A DNA stretch of 64,000 nt. Origin: Cronobacter universalis NCTC 9529 (GTDB lineage: Bacteria; Pseudomonadota; Gammaproteobacteria; Enterobacterales; Enterobacteriaceae). Each line of letters starts with the position of its first letter. Within the stretch, counting starts at the first letter, position 1. Position numbers and translations under genes: made by a program. The stretch covers positions 1 through 64,000 of the forward strand of contig NZ_CP012257.1 of NCBI RefSeq assembly GCF_001277175.1, in the 5' to 3' direction. Shown here piece by piece: positions 23,170-31,049 of this stretch. Below the pieces are notes generated by a model that was not told the origin of the DNA, did no database searches, and saw only the letters and a program-made list of their open reading frames with translations.

Positions 23170-24267
23170 ATGAAAACGCTGCTCCCCCTCGCTTTTCTGC
23201 TGCTCTTTACCTCCGCGCATGCCGCGCCGCCCGCAAGCGCCAGCGAGCCTCTGACGGCCCAGCGTTACAGCGCGCAGCTGGGCGTCGGCATGGATGTCGA
23301 CTGGGCGCGCACCGAACGCGGCATCCGCGAGTTCGATCCGCTGGCGGTACGCGATTTCCAGCAGCGCGGCATTCGCCATGTGCGGGTGCGGGTGGCGGGC
23401 GACGCCACCGAGGAGCGGCTAATCCACTTGCGCAAAATCGTCGAAGCCTGCGAGCGCTATGACATCATCCCGATAATTTCTTATCAGGCCGATGCGTTTA
23501 AGGCGGACCCGAGCGCGCAGAACGCCGCGAAAGTTGTGGCCTGGTGGAGCGCTGTGGCGAATTACTTCGGCAGCGAGCACCCGCTGCTCGGTTTTGATCT
23601 GATTTACGAGCCCGCCGACAAGCTCAACCACAACCCGCAGCAGCTCAACCGGCTGTATGGCGACGTGATCAAAACCATTCACCATGTGGATGCGCAACGG
23701 ATGATTTTCATCGCGCCGCGCTTTCGCGCCGTGCCGGAAGATCTCTCCATACTGAAACTGCCGCCCCAGAGCAGCCACTACGTACTGGCGCAGTGGCACA
23801 TTTTCCCGTGGGGGCCGCTGCGCGCGAATGGCAAATACCCGTGGACGTCCGGCACCGCGGCGGAAAAAGCGGCGATCCGCGAGCGCATTAACAGCGCCCG
23901 CCGCTGGCAGCAGAAAACCGGTCATGTCAGCTGGGTGGGCGGCTGGTCGGCGGCGCAGACGGTGAAAACCACGCCGTCCGCGGCGACGCTCGCCTTCGCC
24001 AGTTTTATGGCCTGCGAGCTGAAAAAGGCGGGCATTCCGTACGCGCTCAATGCCGCGAATCAGTTTTACGATGGGGAAGAGGGCGCCTGGCGGCCCGCGC
24101 AGGCCGCCCTGCTGGACGCGATGATGAACCCGACCTGCGCCACGGAGCGCGCGCCGGGGCATGAACATGTTAAACCGTCTGTTCCGGCATCCGCTCACGG
24201 TGCGCCAGCGGCAGCCAGCACGCCAGCATCAGCACGCCCATCGCCGTCATCAGCATCCCGAGGCTAA
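23170..24267 (+). CDS. Secreted GH5-like protein, likely altered active site
   Basis: A 365-residue exported protein: signal peptide MKTLLPLAFLLLFTSAHA with cleavage near residue 18, then a GH5-type barrel (about 35-325). LGVGMDVDW, IRHVRVRV and LLGFDLIYEPADKLN follow the beta-1 to beta-4 pattern of GH5 cellulase-like proteins. The acid/base Glu is present in YEP (usually NEP), but the position of the nucleophile, normally GEW, reads VGGWSAA, with Gly for Glu. The last 32 or so residues, rich in Ala, Ser and Pro, are encoded antisense to the emrD 3' end. Activity on glucan is therefore doubtful. E. coli has yidF at about this place. Confidence 0.75.
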   Translation: MKTLLPLAFLLLFTSAHAAPPASASEPLTAQRYSAQLGVGMDVDWARTERGIREFDPLAVRDFQQRGIRHVRVRVAGDATEERLIHLRKIVEACERYDIIPIISYQADAFKADPSAQNAAKVVAWWSAVANYFGSEHPLLGFDLIYEPADKLNHNPQQLNRLYGDVIKTIHHVDAQRMIFIAPRFRAVPEDLSILKLPPQSSHYVLAQWHIFPWGPLRANGKYPWTSGTAAEKAAIRERINSARRWQQKTGHVSWVGGWSAAQTVKTTPSAATLAFASFMACELKKAGIPYALNAANQFYDGEEGAWRPAQAALLDAMMNPTCATERAPGHEHVKPSVPASAHGAPAAASTPASARPSPSSASRG

Positions 24268-25357
24268 ACTGCCCGTTCTGCGGCAGCAGCGCGGATGACC
24301 ACGCCAGCAGCCCGGACCCGCAGTTTTGCAGGCCGCCCACCAGCGCGCCGGCGGTGCCTGCCAGGAACGGGAACGGCTCCATCGCGCCGCTGGTGGCGAG
24401 CGGGAACAGCATCCCGGCGCCGAAGAAAAAGAGCGCGGCGGGAATAAGCAGCGTCCAGGTATTCATGATGCCGAGCCACCCCGGCACCCACATCAGCACG
24501 CCCGCCGACAGACAGCTCAGCACCGCCTGCCACATCAGCGTGGTGAAACGCTTATGCGTGCGTCCCGCAAACCAGGCGCCGAAGAACGCCGCCGGGATCG
24601 GCAGAATAAACAGCACGCTCACCGCGAGGCTGCTCAGCCCAAGCCCGGCGCCCATCAGCACGCCGGAGCAGGCTTCGAATACCGCGACGCCCGCGAGGGC
24701 GGCGACCAGCATAATCAGATAGCAGTTAAAGCTGGCGGTGCCGAACAGCAGTTTGTAGCTCGCCAGCAGGCGAGGACGCTGCGCCTGCGCCGGACGGGTT
24801 TCCGGCATCCAGCGGAACATACAGAACGTGACCACGACGGCAAGCGTGAGCAGAAACGCGAAGCAGGCGCGCCAGCCCCACAGCGTATCCAGCACGCCGC
24901 CGAGCAGCGGCGCCACCAGCGGGCTCACCAGAATCCCCATATTGAGCAGGCTGTTCGCCTGGCGCAGCGCCGGGCCTTCATAGAGATCGCGCGGCAGGGT
25001 GCGCGCCATCACGCCGCCCACGCCGGTGCCCATCCCCTGTAAACAACCGGCCGCGATCAGCACCGGCAGGCTTTGCGCGGCCAGCGCCACCAGCGTCGCC
25101 AGGATAAAAATCAACAGCCCCGTAAGGATGACCGGACGGCGACCGATGCGGTCGGAAACCGGCCCGTAAATCAGTTGCGACACGCCGTAGGTGAGCAGAT
25201 ACGCCGCCATCACGCTCTGCACCGCGCCTTCACGGACGTTCATCTCCAGCGCGATATCGGCGATGGCCGGAATATAAATCGTCTGCGCCATCTGCCCGAC
25301 GGCGACAAGCAGGATCAACATCATTAGCAAATGACGGTTAGCGAACATTCTCATCAT
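24170..25357 (-). CDS. emrD: Multidrug efflux MFS transporter EmrD
   Basis: An inner-membrane drug/proton antiporter with 12 helices, reported in E. coli to export uncouplers and detergents. I chose the first ATG of MMRMFANRH, which gives 395 residues (E. coli has 394) and places VAVGQMAQTIYIPAIADIA and SDRIGRRPVIL as expected; the open frame extends 26 codons upstream without similarity. Its 3' end overlaps the convergent GH5-like gene by 98 bp. In E. coli emrD also lies beside tisB/istR. Confidence 0.96.
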   Translation of the reverse strand: MMRMFANRHLLMMLILLVAVGQMAQTIYIPAIADIALEMNVREGAVQSVMAAYLLTYGVSQLIYGPVSDRIGRRPVILTGLLIFILATLVALAAQSLPVLIAAGCLQGMGTGVGGVMARTLPRDLYEGPALRQANSLLNMGILVSPLVAPLLGGVLDTLWGWRACFAFLLTLAVVVTFCMFRWMPETRPAQAQRPRLLASYKLLFGTASFNCYLIMLVAALAGVAVFEACSGVLMGAGLGLSSLAVSVLFILPIPAAFFGAWFAGRTHKRFTTLMWQAVLSCLSAGVLMWVPGWLGIMNTWTLLIPAALFFFGAGMLFPLATSGAMEPFPFLAGTAGALVGGLQNCGSGLLAWSSALLPQNGQFSLGMLMTAMGVLMLACWLPLAHRERMPEQTV

Positions 25358-25559
25358 GGTTATTCGATATGCACAGGTGAAGGAAACAGGATATATCTCT
25401 GTGTGGATATTAAATGCGAGAGAAATATACCGCATACGCGGGGATTATCCAGTCAACTGTCATGTCGTCATGAAACAGGGCAGGCAGCTTTTACGGACAC
25501 TCATCGGAAAGTTTTATTGCCACTGTGAATGACGCCACGGCGGGAAGCCGCGACGCGAT

Positions 25560-26012
25560 TCAGGCCGCAGACGGCAGCGTCAGCCGGTGCGTAATGTGCG
25601 GGTGGTCCATCGGCAGAAAGCCTGCCTGTAAATAAAAGCTGAAGGCGGATTCCGGCGCGCGGATATTGAGGTAATCAAACGTGTTATGGGCTTGCCGGGC
25701 AAGCGTCGCCAGCAGCTGATTGCCCACGCCGACACGGCGTACCGCATGGCTGACGTAAAGATGGCGCACGCGTCCGGCGCGCGGATGGGTATCGAAAGGG
25801 CAGCGATTCAGCCCGCCGACGCCGACCAGCGCGTCGCCAAGAAATGCGCCGAGCAGCCGTTCGCCAGGGGCGGAGAAGGCATTGCTGCCGTCCATCCAGT
25901 GGACGGCGAGCCGGTCCAGCATATTGAAGCCGAGCGCCTGACTCTCTTCACGCAGCCGGTCAAAATCGATGCCGACCGGGGTGACAGACCTGATAGCGAT
26001 GATTCCTGACAT
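25560..26012 (-). CDS. GNAT-family N-acetyltransferase
   Basis: A 150-residue acetyltransferase of unknown substrate. The acetyl-CoA loop reads RRVGVGNQLL (about residues 90-100), preceded by HLYVSHAV and followed by YLQAGF, the usual GNAT order. The ATG is preceded by AGGAGG with good spacing, a strong start. It lies between emrD and tisB, all on the minus strand. Nothing in the sequence points to a substrate. Confidence 0.88.
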   Translation of the reverse strand: MSGIIAIRSVTPVGIDFDRLREESQALGFNMLDRLAVHWMDGSNAFSAPGERLLGAFLGDALVGVGGLNRCPFDTHPRAGRVRHLYVSHAVRRVGVGNQLLATLARQAHNTFDYLNIRAPESAFSFYLQAGFLPMDHPHITHRLTLPSAA

Positions 26013-26036
26013 CGTTCCCTCCTGGTGGATGTACCG

Positions 26037-26068
26037 TGTTAAAGAGGGGCGGTTGCCCGCCCCTCTTT
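26037..26068 (-). terminator. Terminator of the tisB transcript
   Basis: AAAGAGGGGCGG and CCGCCCCTCTTT form a perfect 12-bp stem with a 4-nt loop (26041-26068), 19 nt past the tisB stop on the minus strand. The downstream arm ends in TTT. It separates tisB from the acetyltransferase gene. Confidence 0.8.
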
Positions 26069-26087
26069 GGTGCGGCCTGAACCTGAG

Positions 26088-26177
26088 TTACCGAAGGAAC
26101 TTCAGGACAGCATCAAGCAGTTGCAGGACTGCAACAATGAGTTTCAGGATAAGGATAAACAAATCCACTCCGCTCAT
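26088..26177 (-). CDS. tisB: SOS-induced membrane toxin TisB
   Basis: A 29-codon gene reading MSGVDLFILILK, then LIVAVLQLLDAVLKFLR. E. coli TisB also has 29 residues and shares the core ILILKLIVA-LQLLDAVLK-L almost exactly. It forms a charged amphipathic helix (Asp5, Lys12, Asp22, Lys26) that inserts into the inner membrane and dissipates the proton gradient, aiding persister formation after DNA damage. GAGGAG lies 6 nt before the ATG. A LexA box, an istR RNA and a matching pairing site complete the locus, in the same place after emrD as in E. coli. Confidence 0.95.
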   Translation of the reverse strand: MSGVDLFILILKLIVAVLQLLDAVLKFLR

Positions 26178-26243
26178 ACGCGTCTCCTCTGGTAAAGGAG
26201 CACCAACTGGCGTACCTCTCCGCTGCCTGTTGCCAGTTGTTTT

Positions 26244-26264
26244 GTTGGCGTAACACAGTGTGCT
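26244..26264 (-). promoter_or_regulatory. IstR pairing site in the tisB leader
   Basis: The plus strand here is GTTGGCGTAACACAGTGTGC plus T, a 20-of-21 match to the 5' end of istR at 26500-26520 (direct repeat). As tisB is transcribed from the other strand, its mRNA leader is complementary to IstR at this place, which in E. coli is the standby ribosome site blocked by IstR-1. The rest of the leader (26178-26360) carries no other gene I can support. Confidence 0.85.
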
Positions 26265-26366
26265 CTCTCGGGGTTAAGGCACTGACGGCACCACCCGTTT
26301 CAGCCAGGACTCTTTATTGCGCCCGTTTAAATGCGGCCCCGTATCGCACGCTGTGACAGCAACATC

Positions 26367-26396
26367 ATTATAGATAAACACTGTATAAATGAACAG
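26367..26396 (-). promoter_or_regulatory. LexA box and promoter of tisB
   Basis: CTGTATAAATGAACAG (26381-26396) is a CTGT-N8-ACAG LexA box. It overlaps the -35 region of a minus-strand promoter whose -10 is a perfect TATAAT (26367-26372), with TGTTCA 17 bp upstream of it. LexA repression and SOS induction of tisB follow directly. The box also lies upstream of istR on the other strand, where E. coli makes the longer, SOS-induced IstR-2. Confidence 0.9.
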
Positions 26397-26464
26397 TATT
26401 TTCTGGACAAGAAAGGGAGAGCTGGACCATACTGACTAAAAGCCACTGCTGCGCCGCGCGCCAA

Positions 26465-26493
26465 TTGCGGGTGCGCGCATTTCGTCGTATAGT
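26465..26493 (+). promoter_or_regulatory. istR-1 promoter
   Basis: TTGCGG (26465-26470) and TATAGT (26488-26493) are 17 bp apart, and 6 nt later comes the G at 26500 where the conserved RNA begins. No LexA box overlaps it, in keeping with constitutive expression of IstR-1. Confidence 0.8.
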
Positions 26494-26499
26494 TACACT

Positions 26500-26578
26500 G
26501 TTGACGTAACACAGTGTGCTTTGCGGCTACCAACCGCAACAGTAGCTGAAAAAACCTCGCCCCTGGCGGGGTTTTTTT
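26500..26578 (+). ncRNA. istR: IstR-1 antisense RNA
   Basis: About 78 nt starting GTTGACGTAACACAGTGTGC, with a 5' hairpin region (GCGGCTACCAACCGC) and a terminator AACCTCGCC/GGCGGGGTT plus seven T. Length, order and the 21-nt stretch that pairs with the tisB leader agree with E. coli IstR-1, which prevents tisB translation until the SOS response floods the cell with tisB mRNA. Confidence 0.9.
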
Positions 26579-27400
26579 GTTTTTATCGCGGTTCGCCGCG
26601 CGTCACGCCCATGCCCACACCGTAATAATCACGCGTAATAATATTTACATCTGTAGCGAAAAGGCAGGCTTAAAAAGCGACACGCACGACAGAATTCGCA
26701 CTGTTTGTAAGGAAAATCTGATGACAAAAAAGCGCAATCAACTGCCATTATGCTTTTTTAACAAATAGCGTTAACAGAAACCGTAAAGGCGTTAGCACTA
26801 TTTGCTGTCATCATTAATTAAAGAAATTTTACTTAAGATCTTGTAGTGTGATTTTTAGCGTGAATTTTTACACCCACTAAATATGGTAGCTGCATATATT
26901 CATGCCTCCTTAATAATCTGTTTTCAGATTAATCCTAATAGCCTCCCGGCCCGCTATTTCCCCCGTTAATCGTTCGGCAAAGCGTTACGCTTTCGCGTTA
27001 CTTTATCTTTTAAATCAAACGCTTAATATAATAAAAACCTATGGATACCCGTGAATATATTTATTGTTTGCCGGATTATTTCTTGTGCTCAGGGGCGGAA
27101 AATTCCTAAAAATGCGCTATTGAATTAAACAGGCAGACGTTTTCACCGGAATGCCCGCCAGACCTGGTGTTGAATTGTCATCAGGGTTATGTAGAATTTT
27201 CTCGCTCTGCCTCAGAAATATGCGTAAAACGTCCGGGTTTACTTCGGTAAAGCCCGTGCGGTAGCTATCTCTGAAGAAAATGAAATTCCTTCACCGAAAT
27301 GGCATAATCTTCACTGGCAATGACAAACTTTTAGTCATAGCCTGAATCCAGAAGCCGTTATTTCTTTGTATACAGAATATATTTGCAACGGAAACCATCG
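26579..27400. other. AT-rich intergenic region before the T6SS island
   Basis: About 820 bp with no gene I can support; short frames here lack ribosome binding sites and family features. The DNA is clearly richer in A and T than both flanks, with runs such as AATATAATAAAAACC, so it is a likely promoter and H-NS target region for the T6SS operon. It marks the left edge of the island: E. coli has ivbL-ilvBN here. Confidence 0.6.
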
Positions 27401-27895
27401 ATGAATATGCGAATCGTATTAGCCCTGCTGTTTGTGTTAGGCGTAGCGGGTTGTAAAGCGCCGCCTCCTGCCGTTACGGATGACACTATCGTGACCAGTG
27501 TGGTTAATGGCGTCACGCTCACCCACCGCCACGCGGTGACTCCGCCAAAAGAGTTCGAGCCTGTTAACGAAGAGTACCGCGCGATGTACCCGGCGTCGGT
27601 CATGACCCGCCCGGATTTCGGCGGCAAAGTGGTTCGTCAGCTCGAAACCGGCAAAACCTATAATGTACTGGGCCAGGTTGAAGGCCATTGGCTGGCGATC
27701 GCCGATCAGGGTGAAGAGCAACTGATTGGTTATGCTCCGCTGCGCGCAGCGGTGAAAAGCGAGCTGTACGATGCGCAGATGCGGGCAGTAACCCCGAAAC
27801 TGCGCCGTAAAGCCGCCAAAGCCAACTGCGTGACGGTGGATGGCAATAGCAAAGCCTGTAAAAACACCAAAAGCGGAACCTGGGTTATCGATTAA
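27401..27895 (+). CDS. T6SS-linked lipoprotein with SH3-like domain
   Basis: A 164-residue predicted lipoprotein, the first gene of the T6SS cluster. The signal peptide MRIVLALLFVLGVAGC has a lipobox (VAGC). Around residues 70-110 the sequence VVRQLETGKTYNVLGQVEGH followed by WLAIAD has the spacing of bacterial SH3 domains, which often bind peptidoglycan. The ATG at 27401 is used; the ATG two codons later is possible. It lies 24 nt before tssJ, so it may help anchor or place the membrane complex; that is inference. Confidence 0.75.
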   Translation: MNMRIVLALLFVLGVAGCKAPPPAVTDDTIVTSVVNGVTLTHRHAVTPPKEFEPVNEEYRAMYPASVMTRPDFGGKVVRQLETGKTYNVLGQVEGHWLAIADQGEEQLIGYAPLRAAVKSELYDAQMRAVTPKLRRKAAKANCVTVDGNSKACKNTKSGTWVID

Positions 27896-27919
27896 TCCTG
27901 ATTCAATGAGCCACACCTC

Positions 27920-28426
27920 ATGAAAAACCGTACCGTTTTACGCCAGGGCTTCCTGGCGTTTTTGATTGCCGCTCTCACCTTACTGAGCGGCTGCTTATCG
28001 TCTTCACGCAGCGTTCCTTCCCAGTACAGCCTGCATTTTCAGGCTCACCCGCAAATTAATAATTCCGCCCCGCTAAAAGTCCGGGTGCTGCTTCTGAAAT
28101 CCGATGCCGACTTTATGTCTGCCGATTTCTTTTCGCTGCAAAACAATGCTCAGACCGTGCTGGGAGCCAACCTGCTCAACAGCGACGAGTTCTTCCTGAT
28201 GCCAGGCCAGCTGGATAAAACCCTCAGCGGCCAGAGCTCGCTTGACGCGCGCTACATCGGCGTGATGGCGGAATATCAGGCGCTGGACGGCAAAAAATGG
28301 CGAATCTCGCTCCCGCTTCCCGCACCCAGTGACAGCAGTATTTATAAATTCTGGAAATGGTCATCCGACGAACTCGAGGCGAAAGTGTTTCTTGACGTCA
28401 ACGGGATCCGCGTCATCAACGAATAA
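27920..28426 (+). CDS. tssJ: T6SS outer-membrane lipoprotein TssJ
   Basis: TssJ anchors the TssJLM membrane complex in the outer membrane and binds the TssM periplasmic domain. The 168-residue product has a signal peptide with lipobox LLSGC, then a beta-sandwich with YSLHFQAHPQINN, PLKVRVLLLKSD and the FFLMPGQ loop typical of the family. It is followed by tssK, tssL and tssM, the usual order. Confidence 0.93.
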   Translation: MKNRTVLRQGFLAFLIAALTLLSGCLSSSRSVPSQYSLHFQAHPQINNSAPLKVRVLLLKSDADFMSADFFSLQNNAQTVLGANLLNSDEFFLMPGQLDKTLSGQSSLDARYIGVMAEYQALDGKKWRISLPLPAPSDSSIYKFWKWSSDELEAKVFLDVNGIRVINE

Positions 28427-28450
28427 TCAGCGCCCTTACAGGACACCAGT

Positions 28451-29794
28451 ATGAACAAAGCAGAAAAAGTGGTCTGGACCGAAGGGATGTTCCTGCGTCC
28501 GCACCACTTCCAGCGTGCGGAAAGTTTCCTGCAACACCACATCCGCGAATGGGGTTCGTTGCAGCGTCCGTATCTCTGGGGATTTCTCGATCTGGAATTT
28601 GACGAGGCGATGCTGCGTCAGGGACGCGTGGCGCTGAGCTACGCCAGCGGTCTGCTGCCGGACGGCACGCCGTTCTCTTTCCGCGACGCCCGCCACGGCC
28701 CGGCGCCGCTCGCCATCCCCGATAACCTCACGCACGAGCGCGTGGTGCTGGCGCTGCCCGCCCGCCGCGCCGGACGTGAAGAGGTAATTTTCAGCGAGGC
28801 GGCCGATTCGCTCGCCCGCTACGCCACCTTTGAAGAAGAGGTGGAAGACGACAACGCGCTGGCGGTCGGCGCGGCGACGGTGCAGTTTGGCCGCCTGCGT
28901 CTCAAGCTGATGCTGGAGAGCGAACTGACCGCCGAGTGGACGGCCATTGGCGTCGCGCAGGTGATTGAGAAGCGCAACGACAACCAGGTGCGCCTCGACA
29001 CCAGCTACATTCCGCCGATGCTTAACGCCATCAACAGCGGGCCGCTCTACAGCATGCTCAACGATCTGCATGGCCTGCTCGGCCAGCGCAGCCAGCAAAT
29101 CAGCCAGCGTCTGCGCCAGCCGGGGCGGTTTAACACCTCGGAGATGGTGGAGTTCATGCTGCTGTCGCTGATTAACCATCACCTCGGCCACGTCACGCAT
29201 TTAAAAACGCTGCCGTTGCTCCACCCGGAAACCCTGTGGCGCGACTGGCTGGCGTTCGCCTGCGAGCTCACCACCTGGACGGCGCAGCGCGCGCCGGACG
29301 CGACGCTGCCGGTCTACGACCATGACAACCTGGCGGGCTGCTTTGGCAAACTGACCCTGATGCTGCGCCAGGGGTTGTCGCTGGTGATGGAAGAGAGCGC
29401 CATTCAGCTGCCGCTCACCGAGCGTTCGCACGGGCTCAACGTCGCCACCGTGCCGGAAAGCAACATGGTGCGCGAGTTCGGTTTCGTGCTGGCGGTCAAA
29501 GCCAACGTGCCGGGCGAGGCGCTGCAAACGCACTTCCCGGCGCAGATGAAAGTCGCGCCGGTCACCAAAATTCGCGATCTGGTGCAGCTGCAGCTGCCGG
29601 GTATGGTGCTGCGCGCCATGCCGGTTGCGCCGCCGCAGATCCCGTGGCATGCCGGCTACAGCTATTTCGAACTGGAAAAGGGCGGCGAACTCTGGAAAGA
29701 GATGGAGAAATCCGGCGCGTTCGCGCTGCATCTCGCTGGTGAATTCCCGGGCCTTGATATGGAGTTTTGGGCCATTCGCAGTACGAATGAATAA
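28451..29794 (+). CDS. tssK: T6SS baseplate protein TssK
   Basis: TssK links the baseplate (TssEFG) to the membrane complex. The 447-residue product has the family length and opens with the hallmark KVVWTEGMFLRPHHFQ, then GFLDLEFD. The C-terminal part binds TssL/TssM cytoplasmic domains in studied systems. RBS AGGACACC lies before the ATG. It is 17 nt before tssL. Confidence 0.97.
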   Translation: MNKAEKVVWTEGMFLRPHHFQRAESFLQHHIREWGSLQRPYLWGFLDLEFDEAMLRQGRVALSYASGLLPDGTPFSFRDARHGPAPLAIPDNLTHERVVLALPARRAGREEVIFSEAADSLARYATFEEEVEDDNALAVGAATVQFGRLRLKLMLESELTAEWTAIGVAQVIEKRNDNQVRLDTSYIPPMLNAINSGPLYSMLNDLHGLLGQRSQQISQRLRQPGRFNTSEMVEFMLLSLINHHLGHVTHLKTLPLLHPETLWRDWLAFACELTTWTAQRAPDATLPVYDHDNLAGCFGKLTLMLRQGLSLVMEESAIQLPLTERSHGLNVATVPESNMVREFGFVLAVKANVPGEALQTHFPAQMKVAPVTKIRDLVQLQLPGMVLRAMPVAPPQIPWHAGYSYFELEKGGELWKEMEKSGAFALHLAGEFPGLDMEFWAIRSTNE

Positions 29795-29811
29795 CACGAC
29801 GAGCGCTCACT

Positions 29812-31047
29812 ATGGAACCACAAGCCACCGGCAGCGATGCCATTCTTTCCGGTGCCAGCAGTAATAATCCGCTGGTCGCGGCGGCCAACCCGCTGCTAAA
29901 CGCGATCCCGCAGATTCGTCATTCTGTATCGCATGAAGATCAGGCCGGGCTGCGCCAGCGCCTGATCGACGAGATCCGCCGCTTTGAAGTGCGCTGCCAG
30001 CAGGCGGCGCTGCCTTACGAAGTGATCGTCGGCGCGCGCTACTGCCTGTGTACGGCGCTGGATGAAGCGGCCGCGCTCACGCCGTGGGGCAGCCGCGGCG
30101 TCTGGTCAGGCAGCGGTCTGCTGGTGACGTTCCACAACGAAACCTGGGGCGGCGAGAAATTCTTCCAGCTTCTGGCGCGGCTGTCGCAAAACCCGCGCGA
30201 GCACATCTTTCTGCTGGAGATGATCAACTACTGCCTGCTGCTCGGCTTCGAAGGGCGCTATCGCGTCATGGATAACGGCCGCACGCAGCTTGAGACCATC
30301 AAACAGCGCCTGTGGCAGATGATCCGCAGCGTGCGCGGCAGCTACCCGCCGCCGCTCTCGCCGCACCCGGAAGATCAACCGGTGCTGCGTAAGCTCTGGC
30401 GTCCGGTGGTGCCGCTGTGGGCCTGCGTGGCGCTGGCCGGTTTCCTGGCGTGCCTGTTCTTTATCATTCTCAACTGGCGGCTTGGCGATAACACCAGCCC
30501 GGTGCTGGCGAAGATTTACCAGACGCCGCTGCCGGAAGTCACCGTTCAGCAGCCCGCGCGTGAAGTGGCGCCGGTGCTTAACCTGCGCGGTTTCCTGCGC
30601 CCGGAAATTGAAGCGGGCCTGGTGGCGGTGCGCGACGAAGCCGATCGCAGCGTGGTTATTCTGAAAGGCGACGGCCTGTTCGCGTCCGCCTCGACCGTGG
30701 TGCGTGACCGCTATGAACCGGTTATCGACCGCGTGGCGCAGGCGATGAACAATGTCAGCGGCAAAATCCTCGTGGTGGGCTACAGCGACAACGTGCCTAT
30801 CCGCAGCGCGCGTTTCGCTTCTAACTACGAGCTGTCGCTCTCGCGCGCCGAATCGGTACAGAAAATGCTCCAGGCGCACCTCGCCGACCCGAGCCGCGTC
30901 AGAGCGCAGGGCCGCGGCGAGATGGACCCTATCGCTCCGAACAATACGCCGGAAAACCGCGCCCGCAACCGCCGTGTAGAGATCACTCTGCTGGTGTCGC
31001 CGGATAACACTCTGGCCGAGCTGAACGGATTGCCGCAAGGAAACTAA
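29812..31047 (+). CDS. tssL: T6SS membrane protein TssL with OmpA-like domain
   Basis: TssL is part of the inner-membrane complex. The 411-residue protein has a cytoplasmic DotU-like domain (about 20-180, with YCLCTALDEAA), one membrane span (about 202-224, LWACVALAGFLACLFFIIL) and a periplasmic OmpA-like peptidoglycan-binding domain (about 280-400, ending NNTPENRARNRRVEITL). It is thus the extended form that binds the cell wall itself, so no separate TagL is needed. Confidence 0.96.
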   Translation: MEPQATGSDAILSGASSNNPLVAAANPLLNAIPQIRHSVSHEDQAGLRQRLIDEIRRFEVRCQQAALPYEVIVGARYCLCTALDEAAALTPWGSRGVWSGSGLLVTFHNETWGGEKFFQLLARLSQNPREHIFLLEMINYCLLLGFEGRYRVMDNGRTQLETIKQRLWQMIRSVRGSYPPPLSPHPEDQPVLRKLWRPVVPLWACVALAGFLACLFFIILNWRLGDNTSPVLAKIYQTPLPEVTVQQPAREVAPVLNLRGFLRPEIEAGLVAVRDEADRSVVILKGDGLFASASTVVRDRYEPVIDRVAQAMNNVSGKILVVGYSDNVPIRSARFASNYELSLSRAESVQKMLQAHLADPSRVRAQGRGEMDPIAPNNTPENRARNRRVEITLLVSPDNTLAELNGLPQGN

Positions 31048-31049
31048 GG

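Noticed and set aside
24326..25042. 238-codon plus-strand frame within emrD
   Set aside because: Antisense to a clear transporter gene; product is a Gln/Arg/His-rich string without similarity.
26577..26768. 63-codon frame just after the istR terminator
   Set aside because: It starts in the T run of the terminator, has no usable ribosome site and no family features.
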